From contig JACKQL020000009.1 in NCBI GenBank assembly GCA_018296165.2, forward strand, positions 806,001-870,000: a stretch of DNA of 64,000 bases, in the 5' to 3' direction. A program made the position numbers and the translations under genes. Positions 22,651 through 35,180 of this stretch are shown piece after piece; position 1 is the stretch's first letter, and each line of letters starts with the position of its first letter. The notes beneath the pieces are model-generated. The model worked only from the letters and a program-made list of their open reading frames with translations. It searched no databases and was not told the origin of the DNA. The DNA comes from Termitomyces sp. T153. Taxonomy: Eukaryota > Basidiomycota > Agaricomycetes > Agaricales > Lyophyllaceae.

Positions 22651-23301
22651 AGAATTCATCAAAAGGGCTCGTTATAACGAGCATTGTCTCGGAGTTTTGC
22701 TGTATCTGTACCTGGCATAAGTGACCTGACACTACGGGGCTTCGAGGAGTTAACTTGTCCTTATCACAGTAGTCGTTGAACTTAGCGGCTCGTAGAATGC
22801 GCGTTTTTGCCAGGAGAGGCATGATAGAACGCGCGCGCAAAATCATGGAAAAGCTGCTTATGCAGTGAGATATTTCTAGACGTGCATATGATGTCATACT
22901 TAAGGTATCATACATCAACGTTCAACGCTCAGCCACAAATCTATGTGCTATCAAGTTTGTCAGCATATGCACGCAAGAATAGAATCGAACCAGATACACA
23001 CACCTCGGATTAATGCATAGATTGTCAATCATCGAGGACAACTTGAAAGGTGAGTGTGATCATATTGTCAAGCACTTCACGACATCCATCGGACAAGTGA
23101 GAGTAGTGTTACAAATTGTTAGAAGTACAGTGAATATACTATTACAGTAGGTAACTTGATTAGACATGTGTTCAATGCCGGGATTACTGAACCTCTTCGT
23201 GCAGCAAATCAGCACCAGGAACTCACTTATGACCAAAGAGGACTCCTCACCATACAAGTACAATATCTGCCCACTCCATGAGAATACTCTATCCCAAACC
23301 T
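22651..23301. other. Intergenic, no feature recognised
   Basis: Holds the ancestral upstream side of the dead E1-alpha copy and the 3' flank of the App1-like gene. A possible decayed presequence lies at 22650-22918 (-), but I see no clear homology. Confidence 0.4.
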
Positions 23302-25953
23302 CTACAATGACGTCGCAGACAACGCAGGCTGTTCTCTCCCAAGCACCTCATCCGCTTCTACGCATTCACTAGGATTCCTAAACACCCTCAACGGTATATG
23401 ACTCGGCATCAGCGTACGCGCAAGGTGCACCCGTGCCTGCAGCGCAGCTTTCCTCTTCTCCGTCTCCGTCATCTTCGACCCTGACGAAGCCGAGGACAAA
23501 GTTGAAGACTTCGACGACACCGACCCGTCCGGTGCATGCCAGTGATTCAGGTTCGGAATATACTGATTATGGTGGTTAAAGGCGCTCGGAGGTGGCCCGG
23601 AGAACGTAGATGTAGATGGGCCAGTAGGCAACTTCATTGGTTGGGGCTCGGCGGTCAGAGTAGTGGAGGTGAAGTAGTTGCCGCTCGTTTCGTTACGGGG
23701 TGGGGGCGACGCGGTGCTGTTGCTCAAAAAATTCGATAACGTCCTTCGAGTGCGTGGTCGAATTGTGTCCTCCTTAGAGCCGGTGACACCGAGGGACTTC
23801 CAGCCCGTGGGGTCATCGATGGGGTCTCCAACCTCTACATCGCGAAGAAAAACCGCAAGTATCTGACGAGGGCGTTCACGGGCGAGTCTAGAGTTATGGT
23901 CAGTATGAACCGAGCAATGGCATAAGAATAAACGTTTACTCTGCGTAGAGCTCCATATCTTGTTCACCCGTGTCCCCGATCAGGATGAACCGTGACTCGG
24001 GGAAAGAGTCAAGGATGTCGATTACGCCTGCACGTTTACGCGTCGCAGGTGCTGTAAGCAGGCCGTGAAATATCGAGCGGCCGGCGTAAGATTTCAACCT
24101 GATCGATCCTAAGACAAAATGACACGACTTCGCTATCGGAGCATCGCTAGTCTTACCTGGAGGTAGCTGTGAGATCTGGAAGAACTCATTCACGATGGGA
24201 AGGAGCTCAAACGGCCCATTCGACTGTGGTCGAGAAGATCAGTACTGCTCAGCTGAAACACGGAGAAGAAACTTACTACATAATGGAACCGAACACCTTG
24301 ACTCCACATTGACGTATACCATTCTCCCATGCCGGGAATAATATTCTCCTTCAGATCCCTCACAAAGACATTCTGGAAAACCGTGCGGGCTCCGCACAGT
24401 ATATTTGACAACTTGACAGTGTCATCGATGTCCGAAATGACGCGAATCGGCGAATGAGAGATTGGGATACGCAACGTCTTAATCGGCGAGAAGGGCGGGT
24501 CCTGAGCATTCTGGATCGTGGTGGTAGTGGCAACGATGGTACCGTTCCTGCTAGGACTATTGAAGTTCGACGACCCAGGCGTTAATATTGCGGGCTGGAT
24601 TTGCGCAGCAACAAGGAGATCATGCTCCTCGAGCTTATCTCCAAACGCGATATGAAGTGCGCCAGGGTGTTGGCAAAGGTCCTCCCACTTGATAACAAAA
24701 CGCACTTGGAAGCTCCCGTCAGCGGCTGTAATAACGTCCTGCGCATCTACAGGACCATAACTACTAAATTCTTTATCACTAGCTTCTTTTTCGTCCTCGG
24801 CTTCAGTGGGAGACGTATAGTGGTGTGGCGATCCGAAGAGGTGGATCCGAACTGTCCTTGATGCGAGGACGGTAGACCAGAAGGGCTGAAGACGTTTTTC
24901 CAGATTTTCGTGGAGCTTGCGGAGAGTTCCTGCGGATAGAGACGTACCTGACCCATGATTGAGGGCAGTGATTACGGGAACATTGTCTTTGGCGCTATCT
25001 GACTCAGAAGAGTCGGAATTCGAGGAAGTTACTGAGCTTATACGACCAGCGGAGTTGCAAGATTCGGATGATTCTGTCTTGACACGCTCGAGTTGACGCT
25101 CCAGCGTATCAAGCACGTAGTCTTCTGTAATTTCGTCAGGTCGAGGAGGAAGTTTCTTCTGTTGAAGCAGTGCTTCAGTTGATGGCGACAGTCGGATTAC
25201 TGACTCGGGTTCGATGGCGTCTGCGGTTATCTTTGGCAGTGCTGCAAAACCTACGAAATGGTAAGCACAAACATTGGAAATATCGAAAGCGAGTTTGGAA
25301 AGAAGAGAGTAGATATTCCTGTCAAAATAATGGATGATCTTTGCTTCAAAAGTTTGTAGTATTGCTGTGAAATGCTAGCAATGCTCGCTTGTGACATGTA
25401 AGCAAGCTCGCAAACGCGACCCAGTTCGGCCGTCAGACTGCGAGAATCCTCTGCAATGCAACACCTCACGACATAAATATCATGAAGAATTCCCGTACCT
25501 TTCGCTAGTCTGATAAACGCCCTTTGGGAACGACTGGCGTTCTCCAACGAACGATGACTTATTGCGAAGCCCGAGACGAAAACTTCAACTTCAAAAGCAC
25601 CTATAAACGAATTGAAATAAGTACTTGACTTTTCGCTACAAAAACAAAGATAACGCACTATCGATGTCGGCGCTCGACGGTTTCCTATATCGTCGCACAG
25701 CCCAGCCCGGAAATAGATTCAGGGTTTCATTGCTCAATTTAATTCCTTGATCTTCTTGTCCTTTCCTGAGCCTCAATTTTTGACCAGCCCATGCTCGCCA
25801 GCCCTTTAGACCTTCTCGACCATCCGTAGAAGCATTGCCAGCTTTCGATGAAACTTTGGCGCGAGTGATATTGATGTAATCCCAACTTAGGGACGAGGCC
25901 CGCGACGACGCGGAGGAAATGTATCTCCAAGACGAGGACATGCCTTCAGACAT
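23302..25953 (-). CDS. App1-like Mg2+-dependent phosphatidate phosphatase
   Basis: Predicted CDS complement(join(23302..23887,23940..24108,24157..24223,24277..25250,25499..25600,25659..25953)), 730 aa. The family (DUF2183) converts phosphatidic acid to diacylglycerol, in yeast at cortical actin patches. The catalytic DxDxT motif is DIDDT at residues 406-410 in PIRVISDIDDTVKLSNI. It continues with ENIIPGMGEWY, SNGPFELLPIVNEFF, the typical KSYAGRSIFHGLL, and FILIGDTGEQDMELYAE. The N-terminus (GWAVRRY, FVSGFAISHR) and an acidic Ser-rich middle also fit. The C-terminal 150 residues are low-complexity Ser/Pro/Thr and probably bind partners. Intron 25251-25498 is unusually long (248 bp) and may hide an alternative exon, although the phases match without one. 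Confidence 0.9.
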
Positions 25954-26046
25954 GGTAGTAGAAGAGAGACAAGGTGTTCATTGGCGCCGGTGAGCGCACT
26001 GGTACCTATAGTGGCCAGTTTTCTAAAAGCAGTTGTAATGTCACGG

Positions 26047-26072
26047 CACGTGGTCTGAGCATTTTGACGTCA
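26047..26072. promoter_or_regulatory. E-box and CRE-type palindromes upstream of App1-like gene
   Basis: CACGTG at 26047-26052 and TGACGTCA at 26065-26072 lie about 95-120 bp upstream of the App1-like start codon. They are classical bHLH and bZIP (CREB/ATF) binding palindromes. Function is inferred from motif and position only. Confidence 0.4.
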
Positions 26073-26290
26073 CAACTCCGTGACAGCTACATAATACCTC
26101 TTTTACTACATGGGAAATGAATTATTTCAACGGCCTGATCAAATATCGTCGATGAATGGCATTGGTGATTATGATCTGACTCGGCACTGCTTTGGCCTTG
26201 ATGGCTAAGAACGACGAAAAAAAAAACAATTCATAATGACTAGTAAGAATCAGAACGAATAAAAGTGAGTATCAGAAAAACCCGAGCTTA

Positions 26291-28628
26291 TCAACGCGGC
26301 TTTGTTCGAATAAGTACCGCCTCTTCGTACGTAACACCTTCCACCTCAACATACTCGTACGCATCATTAGCATCGTACGGCCGGGAATTATCAGGAGTCC
26401 CCAAAGTCTGCTGAGGCTCCCATGGTAGCTCTCTACCATCCAGGAGATCGATCAAATGAGCCATCTCACGCTCCCGAGATGCCTCTGAGGCGGCAACGTC
26501 AGCCATATCAAAGTCAAAGATGCTAACGGTGCCGTCATCCATGACTGCCATGTTCATAATTCGTATGTCGCGATGACGAACGCCAGCTGCATGAATCGAC
26601 TTGAGGACTTCGATAAAATCCTGCCTGAGAGGTCGTTAGGCCAGGGATTGCGAGAACCATAGTCAGACTGACCTTTCTTCCGGCGAGACTTGCATAGCAC
26701 CCGACTTCAGAAGCGGCCGCTTCCAGAGCGCTTCTCCAACATCGCTCATAACAAGAATCATCGCTTTAACTTCGTGATCATAATAAATTCCAAACACATG
26801 AGGTATGCCCTTGACACCAGAGGCCTTGAGGTGCTCGTACACTCTGTATTCATTTTGTAGGCGTGCGATGGCCTTAGGCTCCGTAGCAAGCTTAACGACA
26901 ATGTTGGAATAGGCCCGAGCTTTACCATCCTGCCCAAGAAATTTAAGGGCGGCTCTATGAGCGTGCCCGGTCGAACCGTCGCAGAGTGCAGAAGTGAGGG
27001 TTACAACAAAATAATCTTCAGGGCTGCAGATGTAATCCTTTTTCTTTGGTCTCGAATCAGGCCTGCTGCTTTCCCAAAAGCAGGATGGAGTGAGGGAATT
27101 ATAATGGAGGTATTGAACTCGCAGCAGGGCCAGACGTCGACCTTGTATCTCCTCGTCTATTTCCTGTCACTGTAAATTAGTCAAGAACTATGTATGAAAA
27201 ATTACAGCGTACCTCTATAACCTTGCGGGCATCGAGCCTGTCAAGAGACTCTTTCGCTAAAGCAGCTCTAGTACGGGGTCGTTTCCTGGGAGCAGACGTT
27301 GAGAGGTCCTCGACACCTCGCTTACGCTTTAACTTCCCACAAATCTCCTCTGACCCGAGGATTCCTTTTTCAGTTTGTCGTGGTTGCTGCTCTCTCTCCA
27401 TAATAAGGCGGGTCCTCTCCAAGACATCTTCAATAATGGAGAGGTACAGCCCCAAGTGAAGCTTCGTGTAAGACGGGTCTGCACACTTCGGAACATCAAT
27501 GACATCGGAAATAAACAGCGTTTGAGTCTCGCGATGTCGATAACCGATTCTTTCATGATTGGCGCAATTGATCAATATGAAAGTCGCGTCGACTTCAACG
27601 GCTCGCGCCCATGCCTACGTATGATACGAACGTTATTAAGGCAAGATGTCAGATTGAAGAAACTGAATTACACGAACATGAAGCAACATAGATTTCGAAA
27701 AGCCCTGTGCACCGTCTCTCTTAAAGCATGGACTCGCTTGAGGAAGGGTTACCTTGATCCACTGAGGCCTTTTCTCGCAATCGTTGCGCTCTCGAGCAGC
27801 GATACGTGAGCTCTGCCGAGATCCGGTATTCGACGACACAACTGGATCCCCCCACGCCGCATTGATGGCGTCCGGTGGTAATGGAGATCTAGTCTTCGGT
27901 GGGCGGCATCCTGGAGCAAATGTATGTGATTTAGGATTGAATAGTTGAGAGACATACTTGTCAATGTCTCTCAATCCCCGCTCCGACTGCATATCGCCCT
28001 CGGAGTAAAAGTGGAAAACTGCGAGCTGAGGAAAAAGTCCGGCAGCCTTCTCAAACAACTCTCGTCTTGGTTTGTCCATCGTATCCCAAGCTGCCTGGGC
28101 GGGTAACGAGGACTCGTCATCGGGATTTATACGGAAAGATAGACCAGCATTCTCGTGCATGGAGTAGTTTTTCGGATACCTAGTATGTGAAAACTCGTGA
28201 TGCGCGAACTTAAGGCTAGAAGTCCACCAAGGGGCGTGTGGATGGAGCGAGAGCATAGACGCGACAGGGTTGACGTAGTCGGCCACGATTGATTTGTATA
28301 CCTCGCTGACCGCTTTCCCATGGTCGACATGTTTGATATCCATGGGTGACCGTAGAAGAACGTGCGAACCACCGGTTGGAAAAACCACTCCATCAGCTTT
28401 GATCTTGCCCATGGCGCGGTTGGCAACTTTAGTGAGATTGGCAGGAAGAGAGGGTAACGAAGCAATCCTTTTCAACGAGAGTTGATCGTCGACGTGAAAG
28501 TCATAAAATGCAAATGGTGCGAGGATGGGGTCGCATGAGAGGTTGTCGGGATTCTGAAATAGATGATTGGGAGTGTAGCTTATTAGTTGTTGAATTGTAG
28601 CGTCGAGATTTTCGCGGGCGACCTGCAT
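26291..28628 (-). CDS. Protein kinase-like protein of the fungal FunK1 type
   Basis: Predicted CDS complement(join(26291..26624,26673..27163,27213..27614,27753..28628)), 700 aa. The C-terminal part is a kinase-like domain: SNIVVKLA carries the ATP-anchoring Lys517, LQNEYRVYEHL the helix-C Glu, GVRHRDIRIMN the catalytic loop (HRD at 607-609, Asn614). The metal-binding loop reads FDFDMAD, with DFD (627-629) in place of DFG. The N-terminal half has the conserved region seen in basidiomycete FunK1-like proteins (AWARAVEVDATFILINC, TLFISDVIDVP). These occur in large lineage-specific families with unknown substrates. The start at 28628 is the first ATG of the long frame. Catalytic residues are present, so activity is possible. 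Confidence 0.82.
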
Positions 28629-29259
28629 CGGATGGTCAAATGAAGTGAAATTGAAATTTCGAGAATGTCTTTTTACTTTTAGAATCCTCAGCCTTAAGCT
28701 TGATTGTCGCTGAAAGTGACAGGGGCTCAGGTTTGCGATGAACAATGATCACCTTTGTTCAAGTACACTTTGGCCCTGAGTATCGGAGGGCAGTGGCCAG
28801 TGCTTGGAACCGGCGCCGGATTAGCCCATCTTGCTTAGGTGGTCCATTCGACTCTCATTGCCAGGCACAGAGATGAACAGCCTAAACCCTACATGATACA
28901 TAGAACAACCCAGCCAAGAGTTCCCGAGGATACGAAGGGAAATTGCTCAAGAGTTGAAAAAAAAATCGGGATGATCAGGTGATGGAGGACCTACTAGTAC
29001 TAGTACTAGTGGAACCAAAGTGGAAGGGTAACATCCTCGCAAACCATGATCAGAATAGCCTTGATGGACCTCTAATGGTCTGACACAGATGGTCTCCAGT
29101 AGCTGACCTGATAACAGATGTATGATACGGAGCAATAGATTGCGGTCCTTAGCGGTCTTTAACACTGATGAAAAAACGGCACTTCATATATATAAGAAGT
29201 CGCGGGACCTTACAATAATTATACTAGGAAAACCAAGATAGAAAATCCTGCCATAGATC
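28629..29259. other. Intergenic with ACTAGT palindrome
   Basis: Between the kinase-like gene and the Opi1-like gene. It contains a perfect 18-bp palindrome made of three ACTAGT units at 28993-29010. No gene is recognised. Confidence 0.5.
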
Positions 29260-31618
29260 TTACACATCGACGTCCATCTTTCCAGACATCGCATCCGCTT
29301 TGAAATCTGCCCGGTCCTCAGCTTCTACCTCAACGTCCGTTCCAACAATCTTTATCTCATCCAAGTTTTGTTCCTTCTCCTTCACTACGCTCGATACAGA
29401 TCTTATCGCTCCCGAATCATCCGGATCCATGTCATCTGGTAGACCGCTTACCACATTTTTAGGTGTCCCGAAGGCTGAGTCAATCAAAGTCATCGAGCTC
29501 AAGCCCAGCCCCATGAGATTTGGGCTCGCAGTTTCTCTCGAATACACATACACGGGTGTCTGAGTACCCGCACCAGGCGTTGAAGGAATACTCGAGCCAC
29601 CTGCATAGGACGAATACGATGAAGTGCCAGAGTATGGCGAGGGCAGCACGTCACTTTCATCGGCCTGTGAGCTGAAGCTAAGGACTCTCCGATGTTGTAG
29701 AGAAGAGAAATCGAGTTCCATTGCGGGATCTCCCCCATGGGTAGATGACGATCCAGTCGCGTTATCTTCCGTGCGTTCGCCCCTTTGAAGTCCAACAGTT
29801 CGGAACCGGCCAACCCAGCTGCAACATGCGGATCGATAGACAACCAACGGTCAAGAAACAAACGACGTACGCGTCAGCTCTGTCCAGGCTGTCCTTCACC
29901 ACACCCGTTACACCCCTCATCATATCCAGACTCTCCGTCGCAAGCGTCAGTATCCGCTGTGCAGCTACTATAGCAGTACTAGCAGACACAGGATCCCCGT
30001 TTTCGTCTTGATGGCGTGTGTGCCTCGCCATAGGCGAAGTGGCCCTCGACGATGGGGCGGAGCCTGCCCCCGGTCCTCGCTCTCTACCTCTCCGATTGCC
30101 CCTCCGTACGGGCCCTGTGCCACTTCCAGAGGCAGCAGCAACACTCTCCCTGTCTCGTTCCCTGTCCCTGTCCCGCTCCCCTTCTTCCTCTCGCGTTGAA
30201 GGGCCGACCACTCCAGCCTTTTGGGCCCACCTTTGAGGTAGACCGAGGACGAAGCCTCGTACGCGCCCACGAGCAGGTTCGGGAAGTGCACCGCCCGCGT
30301 ATCGACTGACCACATCGACTACTTGTTTTACGGTATGTACAATATCGCGTCGTACAGCAATCAGAGTCCGCATATGAGCCTGTGATATTGGTGGATGCGG
30401 TGCTGGTGTTTGTGAGGGGAGAGGTTGTAGGCTTGCAGTGAAGTCACGAAGGATCAAAATTTGTGCATCAATATGTGCAGTTGCATACTGTTAGACGCAT
30501 AGTTGCGTTGAAAAAGTACTCTTTGGTAAAATCACAAAGAACGTACTTGTAGCCATTGTAAGCAATACTTGAGCCGTCGCAAACTCTCATCACTCAAGGC
30601 GGCACTGAGACCACCGGCTTCAGATAAAACGGCTTGCCATCGGCTACGTCGAGTAACTTGACGCTCCTCAGCTGGAGATTGAGAGGACGAAGACGACGTC
30701 AAATCTGGAGGTGTTGGTGCTGGTCCGACAAAAGGACTACTAGCGTGAAGCCAGCTCTTTGCCTTTCCCTTTGCTAACCTAGATTTCTCAAACTCGTTCC
30801 CTATCCGACTACTTGGATGGTCGCCAATGGTCGAGGTTTCTGAAGATCCGGATTTCAGCTTGACCTTTGGAAGACCAGGATCCTTAGATTCAATTGGAAT
30901 GGATTCACTTTCGTTTGAACTTCCAGGTATAGATTGACTGGATTTAGAAGATGATTGTGGCGATATAACGCTAATCGCTTCACTATTCGATGGTCGACGG
31001 TATCTGTCAAACTGAGGTACATGTAAGCTAGAATCTTCCTAAGCAACCAGGAAAGAGGTGTGAAGATATGAAAAGACATAAGGATGGTGATAAATTTGTT
31101 GAATCTGTGTCAGGAATATATTCTACTGCCAGGATCGTCGATTTGACTGAAAGACTGCTTGCATATAGGAAACAGAGGACTCACTCGATCCAGCTGCCTG
31201 CAAGCGAATTCGTCGAGTTGATTGACAGGCAAACGATCGATCACAGGACGGGAAATGGATTTCACGCTGGATTCCACCATCTCAGCACCGTACTGTACAA
31301 ATCACATGTTTAGCTGTCAACTTTGTACATGCGGATGAGGGCTTGGGCTAACCTTGACAACGCGTGAAGACGCTTTTCCCTGCTCATAAACACGGATTGC
31401 AGAGTTTACAAGAGGAATATGCGACATCCTCGATACGAAAGGTGAATTAGTCTCTGGTAAATTAGTACCTGCGAGTCACAAGTGTTAACGAGAATATAAT
31501 GAAATGAAAAGGACTGACGATCAGCTCTCTGAGCATTATTCCTCATATCTCCCAGAGCCTTGACAGCGATCCGGACGCTCTCGTCTTGGTCTTGCAGGTC
31601 GGAGGGAGTGTCGTTCAT
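29260..31618 (-). CDS. OPI1: Opi1-family transcriptional repressor
   Basis: Predicted CDS complement(join(29260..29818,29871..30487,30547..31011,31185..31292,31353..31468,31519..31618)), 654 aa. In yeast Opi1 represses phospholipid-synthesis genes and is held at the ER/nuclear membrane by phosphatidic acid and Scs2. Conserved blocks are HIPLVNSAIRVYEQGKASS followed by RVVKYGAEMVESSVKSISRP and DRLPVNQLDEFACRQLD (about residues 51-106), then LRRLKYCLQWLQYATAHIDA and RYAGGALPEPARGRVRGFVL. The last 200 residues are low-complexity with an acidic end (KMDVDV). A basic RGNRRGRERG stretch may be a nuclear signal. The intron 31012-31184 is longer (173 bp) than the others. The regulatory target set in basidiomycetes is not known to me. 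Confidence 0.88.
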
Positions 31619-31903
31619 GGTTAAGGAGAAATTATGGTAAAACATGTGGTTTGATTGGTTTATTGGTCTGCGTCCATGTGATTTCCATAATCGGCAGGTC
31701 ACTACCAAATTGAGGCACGATCTGATGATTGAACGGACTCGGGCCATTGTCGACCGGGGACAGTATGTAGTTCATCTCTCAGCGAGAAATCCGATTTCTG
31801 TCTCTCAACAAGACTTATATCAGATGCTATAATCCTGACGGCATGCAGGCTGATGTCGACTTGCACAGATGAACACGTTGATGACGTTGACTTCTGGCAT
31901 TAC

Positions 31904-33035
31904 CAGTGTTGGCCCTGTAAGGCCTTATTAAGGGTCGAAACTTAAGTCAACCATCGTAATCATAGCCCAAACCTTCCAATTCACCATCATCTGGTGTCCT
32001 GTCTTCATCTGCTTCTTCATCTGCCAACAATTTCATCAACCGAGCCTTCTCTCCATAGGCTTGCTTTTGCCTGGTCCTCCTCGCTGTTCATCAATGTCGG
32101 TTTCCTTTTGGCCTCCAAACAGCAAATCCGATGCCCGTGGTAGCCACTTCAAGCACTGATGACCATAGGCAGCTGTAGCAAGATCTTCATCATCAGTACC
32201 CTCTTGTTCTTTTCAATGTGCACAATAGTGAGCCACATTGCGCTTCTCTCCTCTCAGGAGGAATGCCCATAGGGGACATTTCTCTAGAGGCATTGTTTTG
32301 GGTAGAGCGGACAGGATTTTCTTTTTGACAGGGCGGGTCTGCCATTTCCTTGATAGGATGTACTTGTATCTTAAGCCTTGTTAAGTCTTACAGCCGTTTT
32401 CATAACGTTAGGCCTCTTTGACTTCCGGTTGCTTAGTTGTTTGGCCTGATATCCGCTTCAAAGCCCGATGTATTGGAGACACATCAATCCCACATGTGTT
32501 TCGAAGCAAGTCTTGAAGCTCGGATAGGAATAAGTCAGGCTGTTTCTTGATACAACTCTCCAAAAACTGTTGTATAAGTTAGTTGCATTGGCCTTTACTG
32601 ACATCTAGTGTACTTACAGTTACTTCAGAACCATTGTGTTCATCCATCAACTGTTCTCTTCAGAGCTACATCACCAGTTTGACAATATGTTGTTTTGACA
32701 TGTTTGATGGCCCGGATGCTAACACCAGTAATTTCCTGGATTACATTGTATTTATACTTCTTGACAAGTGCAAGTCATAAAATCAGTCTTTTCAGTTTGA
32801 TCAATTTGTGATGCCTCATAATAGAAGAAGGTAAGATGTTGATTTACACAAGTAACTATTCTCCGGCAAGCCCGGCATCCATGGATATCAGGCCAAACAA
32901 CTAAACAACTGGAAGTCAAAGGGGTCTAATGTTATGAAAACAGCTGTAAATTGAACTCCATTATGTTAAGGCTTAACCTTAATATGATATCAAGCCTTAA
33001 ACCTTGATAAAGTTCAACCCTCAAGGCCAACACTG
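31904..33035. mobile_element. hAT-type DNA transposon, internally deleted
   Basis: 1132 bp with terminal inverted repeats CAGTGTTGGCC (31904-31914) and its complement (33025-33035). The 8-bp duplication GGCATTAC is exact on both sides (31896-31903 and 33036-33043). Eight-base duplications and CA(G)NG ends are hallmarks of hAT elements. A second inverted pair lies inside: the stretch with GACTTCC, GTTTGGCCTGATATCC near 32425-32470 matches, inverted, 32895-32935. On the - strand near 31955-32380 degenerate coding remains end in an acidic tail (DEEADEDRTPDDGELEG). No transposase domain is recognisable, so the element is non-autonomous now. Confidence 0.88.
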
Positions 33036-33043
33036 GGCATTAC

Positions 33044-33699
33044 ATTTCTGTAGATCCTGTAATAAGTCAACATTTGTTGAATTATTGTCCTTTGCAATAA
33101 CAATGCAAAATTACTTTTACAGGTCAAATCTTCAGTGAATGATAACTTGAGAACACATGCACTTTCATTTACAATGTTTATTCTTCTTTATTGGAAAATT
33201 ATTGGAATTTTGAAATTCATATTTTTTAGTCACCATTAGAAACATCATCAAGCTACTCTGACAGAATGAGCCATTGGAAAATTAGTCTAAATACATACTA
33301 TTATTACAATAGTACATGTCTAGGATATCTACAAGCAGCAAACATTTAGAACCCTCTCAGTCCTTGCAAATCCTGATGAGACATTTTGTCAAGGTCCAGT
33401 CATGGCAACTTCACCATCCACATGCCTAGAAGGTGACCACTTATGGATGCTTTGTGCTGGAATGTCTCCATATGGCTCATAAACATAAACTTGAAACAGC
33501 AGCTATTGCAGCCCTGACAAGGCATTGGGAAGTGGACCATTCAACATCCCTTGGCAAACAAGTATGACACAGTAACCCTCCAGTGCTCTAGGTAACTGCT
33601 CTGAAAGCAATCTGATGTGTTTCAATGAATTTTTCAATGGCTTGTTCTGTCAGAATAGCTTGCTGATGTTTGCAATGGTGACCAAAAAAATCAACTAGA
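33044..33699. other. Spacer without recognised feature
   Basis: AT-rich and CpG-poor sequence between the hAT element and the broken end of gypsy A2. I see no open frame, repeat or RNA gene. Confidence 0.4.
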
Positions 33700-34450
33700 T
33701 TATAGCCAGCATCTCCTTGTCATGGATCTTGTAGTTCTGCTCCACCACATTCAGGCTCTTGGAAGAAAAGGCCACCAGATACCACTTCCCATCCTCTGGA
33801 GACTGCTGTGAGAGCACAGCCCCAGTGGCAAAGTTGGAGCTGTCAGCTTCTACCTGGAAGGGAGAGTTATTGTCTGAGAAGAGGAGGATGGGTCCGGAGG
33901 TCATGGTGCACTTGAGAGTGTCAAAGGCTGTTTGCTCCAGAGGTCCCCAACTCCATGTAACATCCTTTCCAGTGATTTTGAATAGTGGATGAGTGCAAGA
34001 AGTCCTGGATGAATCTTTAGTAGAAGTTTGTGAACCAAGGAACACCTGCACCTCCTTCTTGTTCTTAAGCTCCAGCCACTCTGCCACACCTGCTACCTTC
34101 ACCAGGTCCATCTCTGTGGCTCTGCGTGAGATGATCAGGCCAAGGTATTCAATATAGGTCTGTTCAAACTTGCACTTTTCCAGCTTGAGGTAGAGCTGGT
34201 GCTGGCAGAGGCATTCCAGAATAAGGCAAGTGATCCAATAGTGTTCCTCCAGCATTTTGGTATAGATGAGGATGTTGTCAAGGTATACACACACTATGCC
34301 CTCTGCTATAAGGTCCTGGAAGATGTCATTAATCATGGTCTGAAAGGTGGCAGGGCTATTAGTGAGTCCAAAGAACATAACAAGCAGCTTGAACAATCCC
34401 CAGTTGGTCCAAAAGGCAGCCTTCCACCTGTCTCCTTCCTGGATGCACAC
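33700..34450 (-). pseudogene. Reverse transcriptase / RNase H of A2
   Basis: Same domain as in A1. The catalytic box reads VYLDNILIYTK, so the second Asp of YxDD has become Asn. FGLTNSPATFQTMIND and LEKCKFEQTYIEYLGLIIS are intact blocks of motif-D/E type, and ADSSNFATGAVLSQQSPEDG and NYKIHDKEMLAII belong to RNase H. The frame is open for 250 codons but is cut at the 3' end. The D-to-N change alone would abolish polymerisation. Confidence 0.85.
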
Positions 34451-35180
34451 ATTGTGCTTGTAACCCTACCAGACATCCAGTTTAGTGAAGTATCATGCCC
34501 CCCAGAGGTTGTTGATGAGCTTGGAGATGAGGGGAAAGGGGTAATGGTTCTTCACTGTCATGGTGTTGAGAACCTGGTAGTCCTGGACTAGTCAGAGCAA
34601 GCCATCCTTCTTCTTGATGAAGAAGACTAGCAGTTCAATGGTGTGGTCCCACCTCTTGCACTTCAGAAGCAAGTTGAATGAGGCTTTGGAGAACACATCC
34701 TCAAATGCATCAGGTAGGGAGGTACCATGTCCTGGAATTCTTGGGGCATGGCATTTGCAGCAAATGCCTAGGCCAGCTACTGGGACATGGTCTGGCTAGC
34801 CTGATCTCTGCAATGGAGGGCAGCATGTGCATGGTGGTAGTGTAGATCTGATCTTCCACTTCTACCGCTTTGTCCAGGAACTCCAGCTCATGTGCACCAC
34901 CAAACTCTCTTCCACACTCCTCCTCCAGGGCTCCACTGCTGCTTCAGTCATCCTCATAGAGGGCCTCTCTATGAGGGAACACCAGAGGTGGGAGATCCAG
35001 GAGGTCTAGATCTGTAAAGGGGAGAGAGCCAGTGTGACATGTGTGGATGGCTGCATGTTTGCAATCTCAGGCCCAGCACTCCACCCTATCCTCTATGGCA
35101 CAGGCAGAGCACTTCCAGGGGCACCTGCTCATAGTTACCTCTCCTTTGGTCCAATTGACCTTGGGGTTGTGCTTGTGGAG

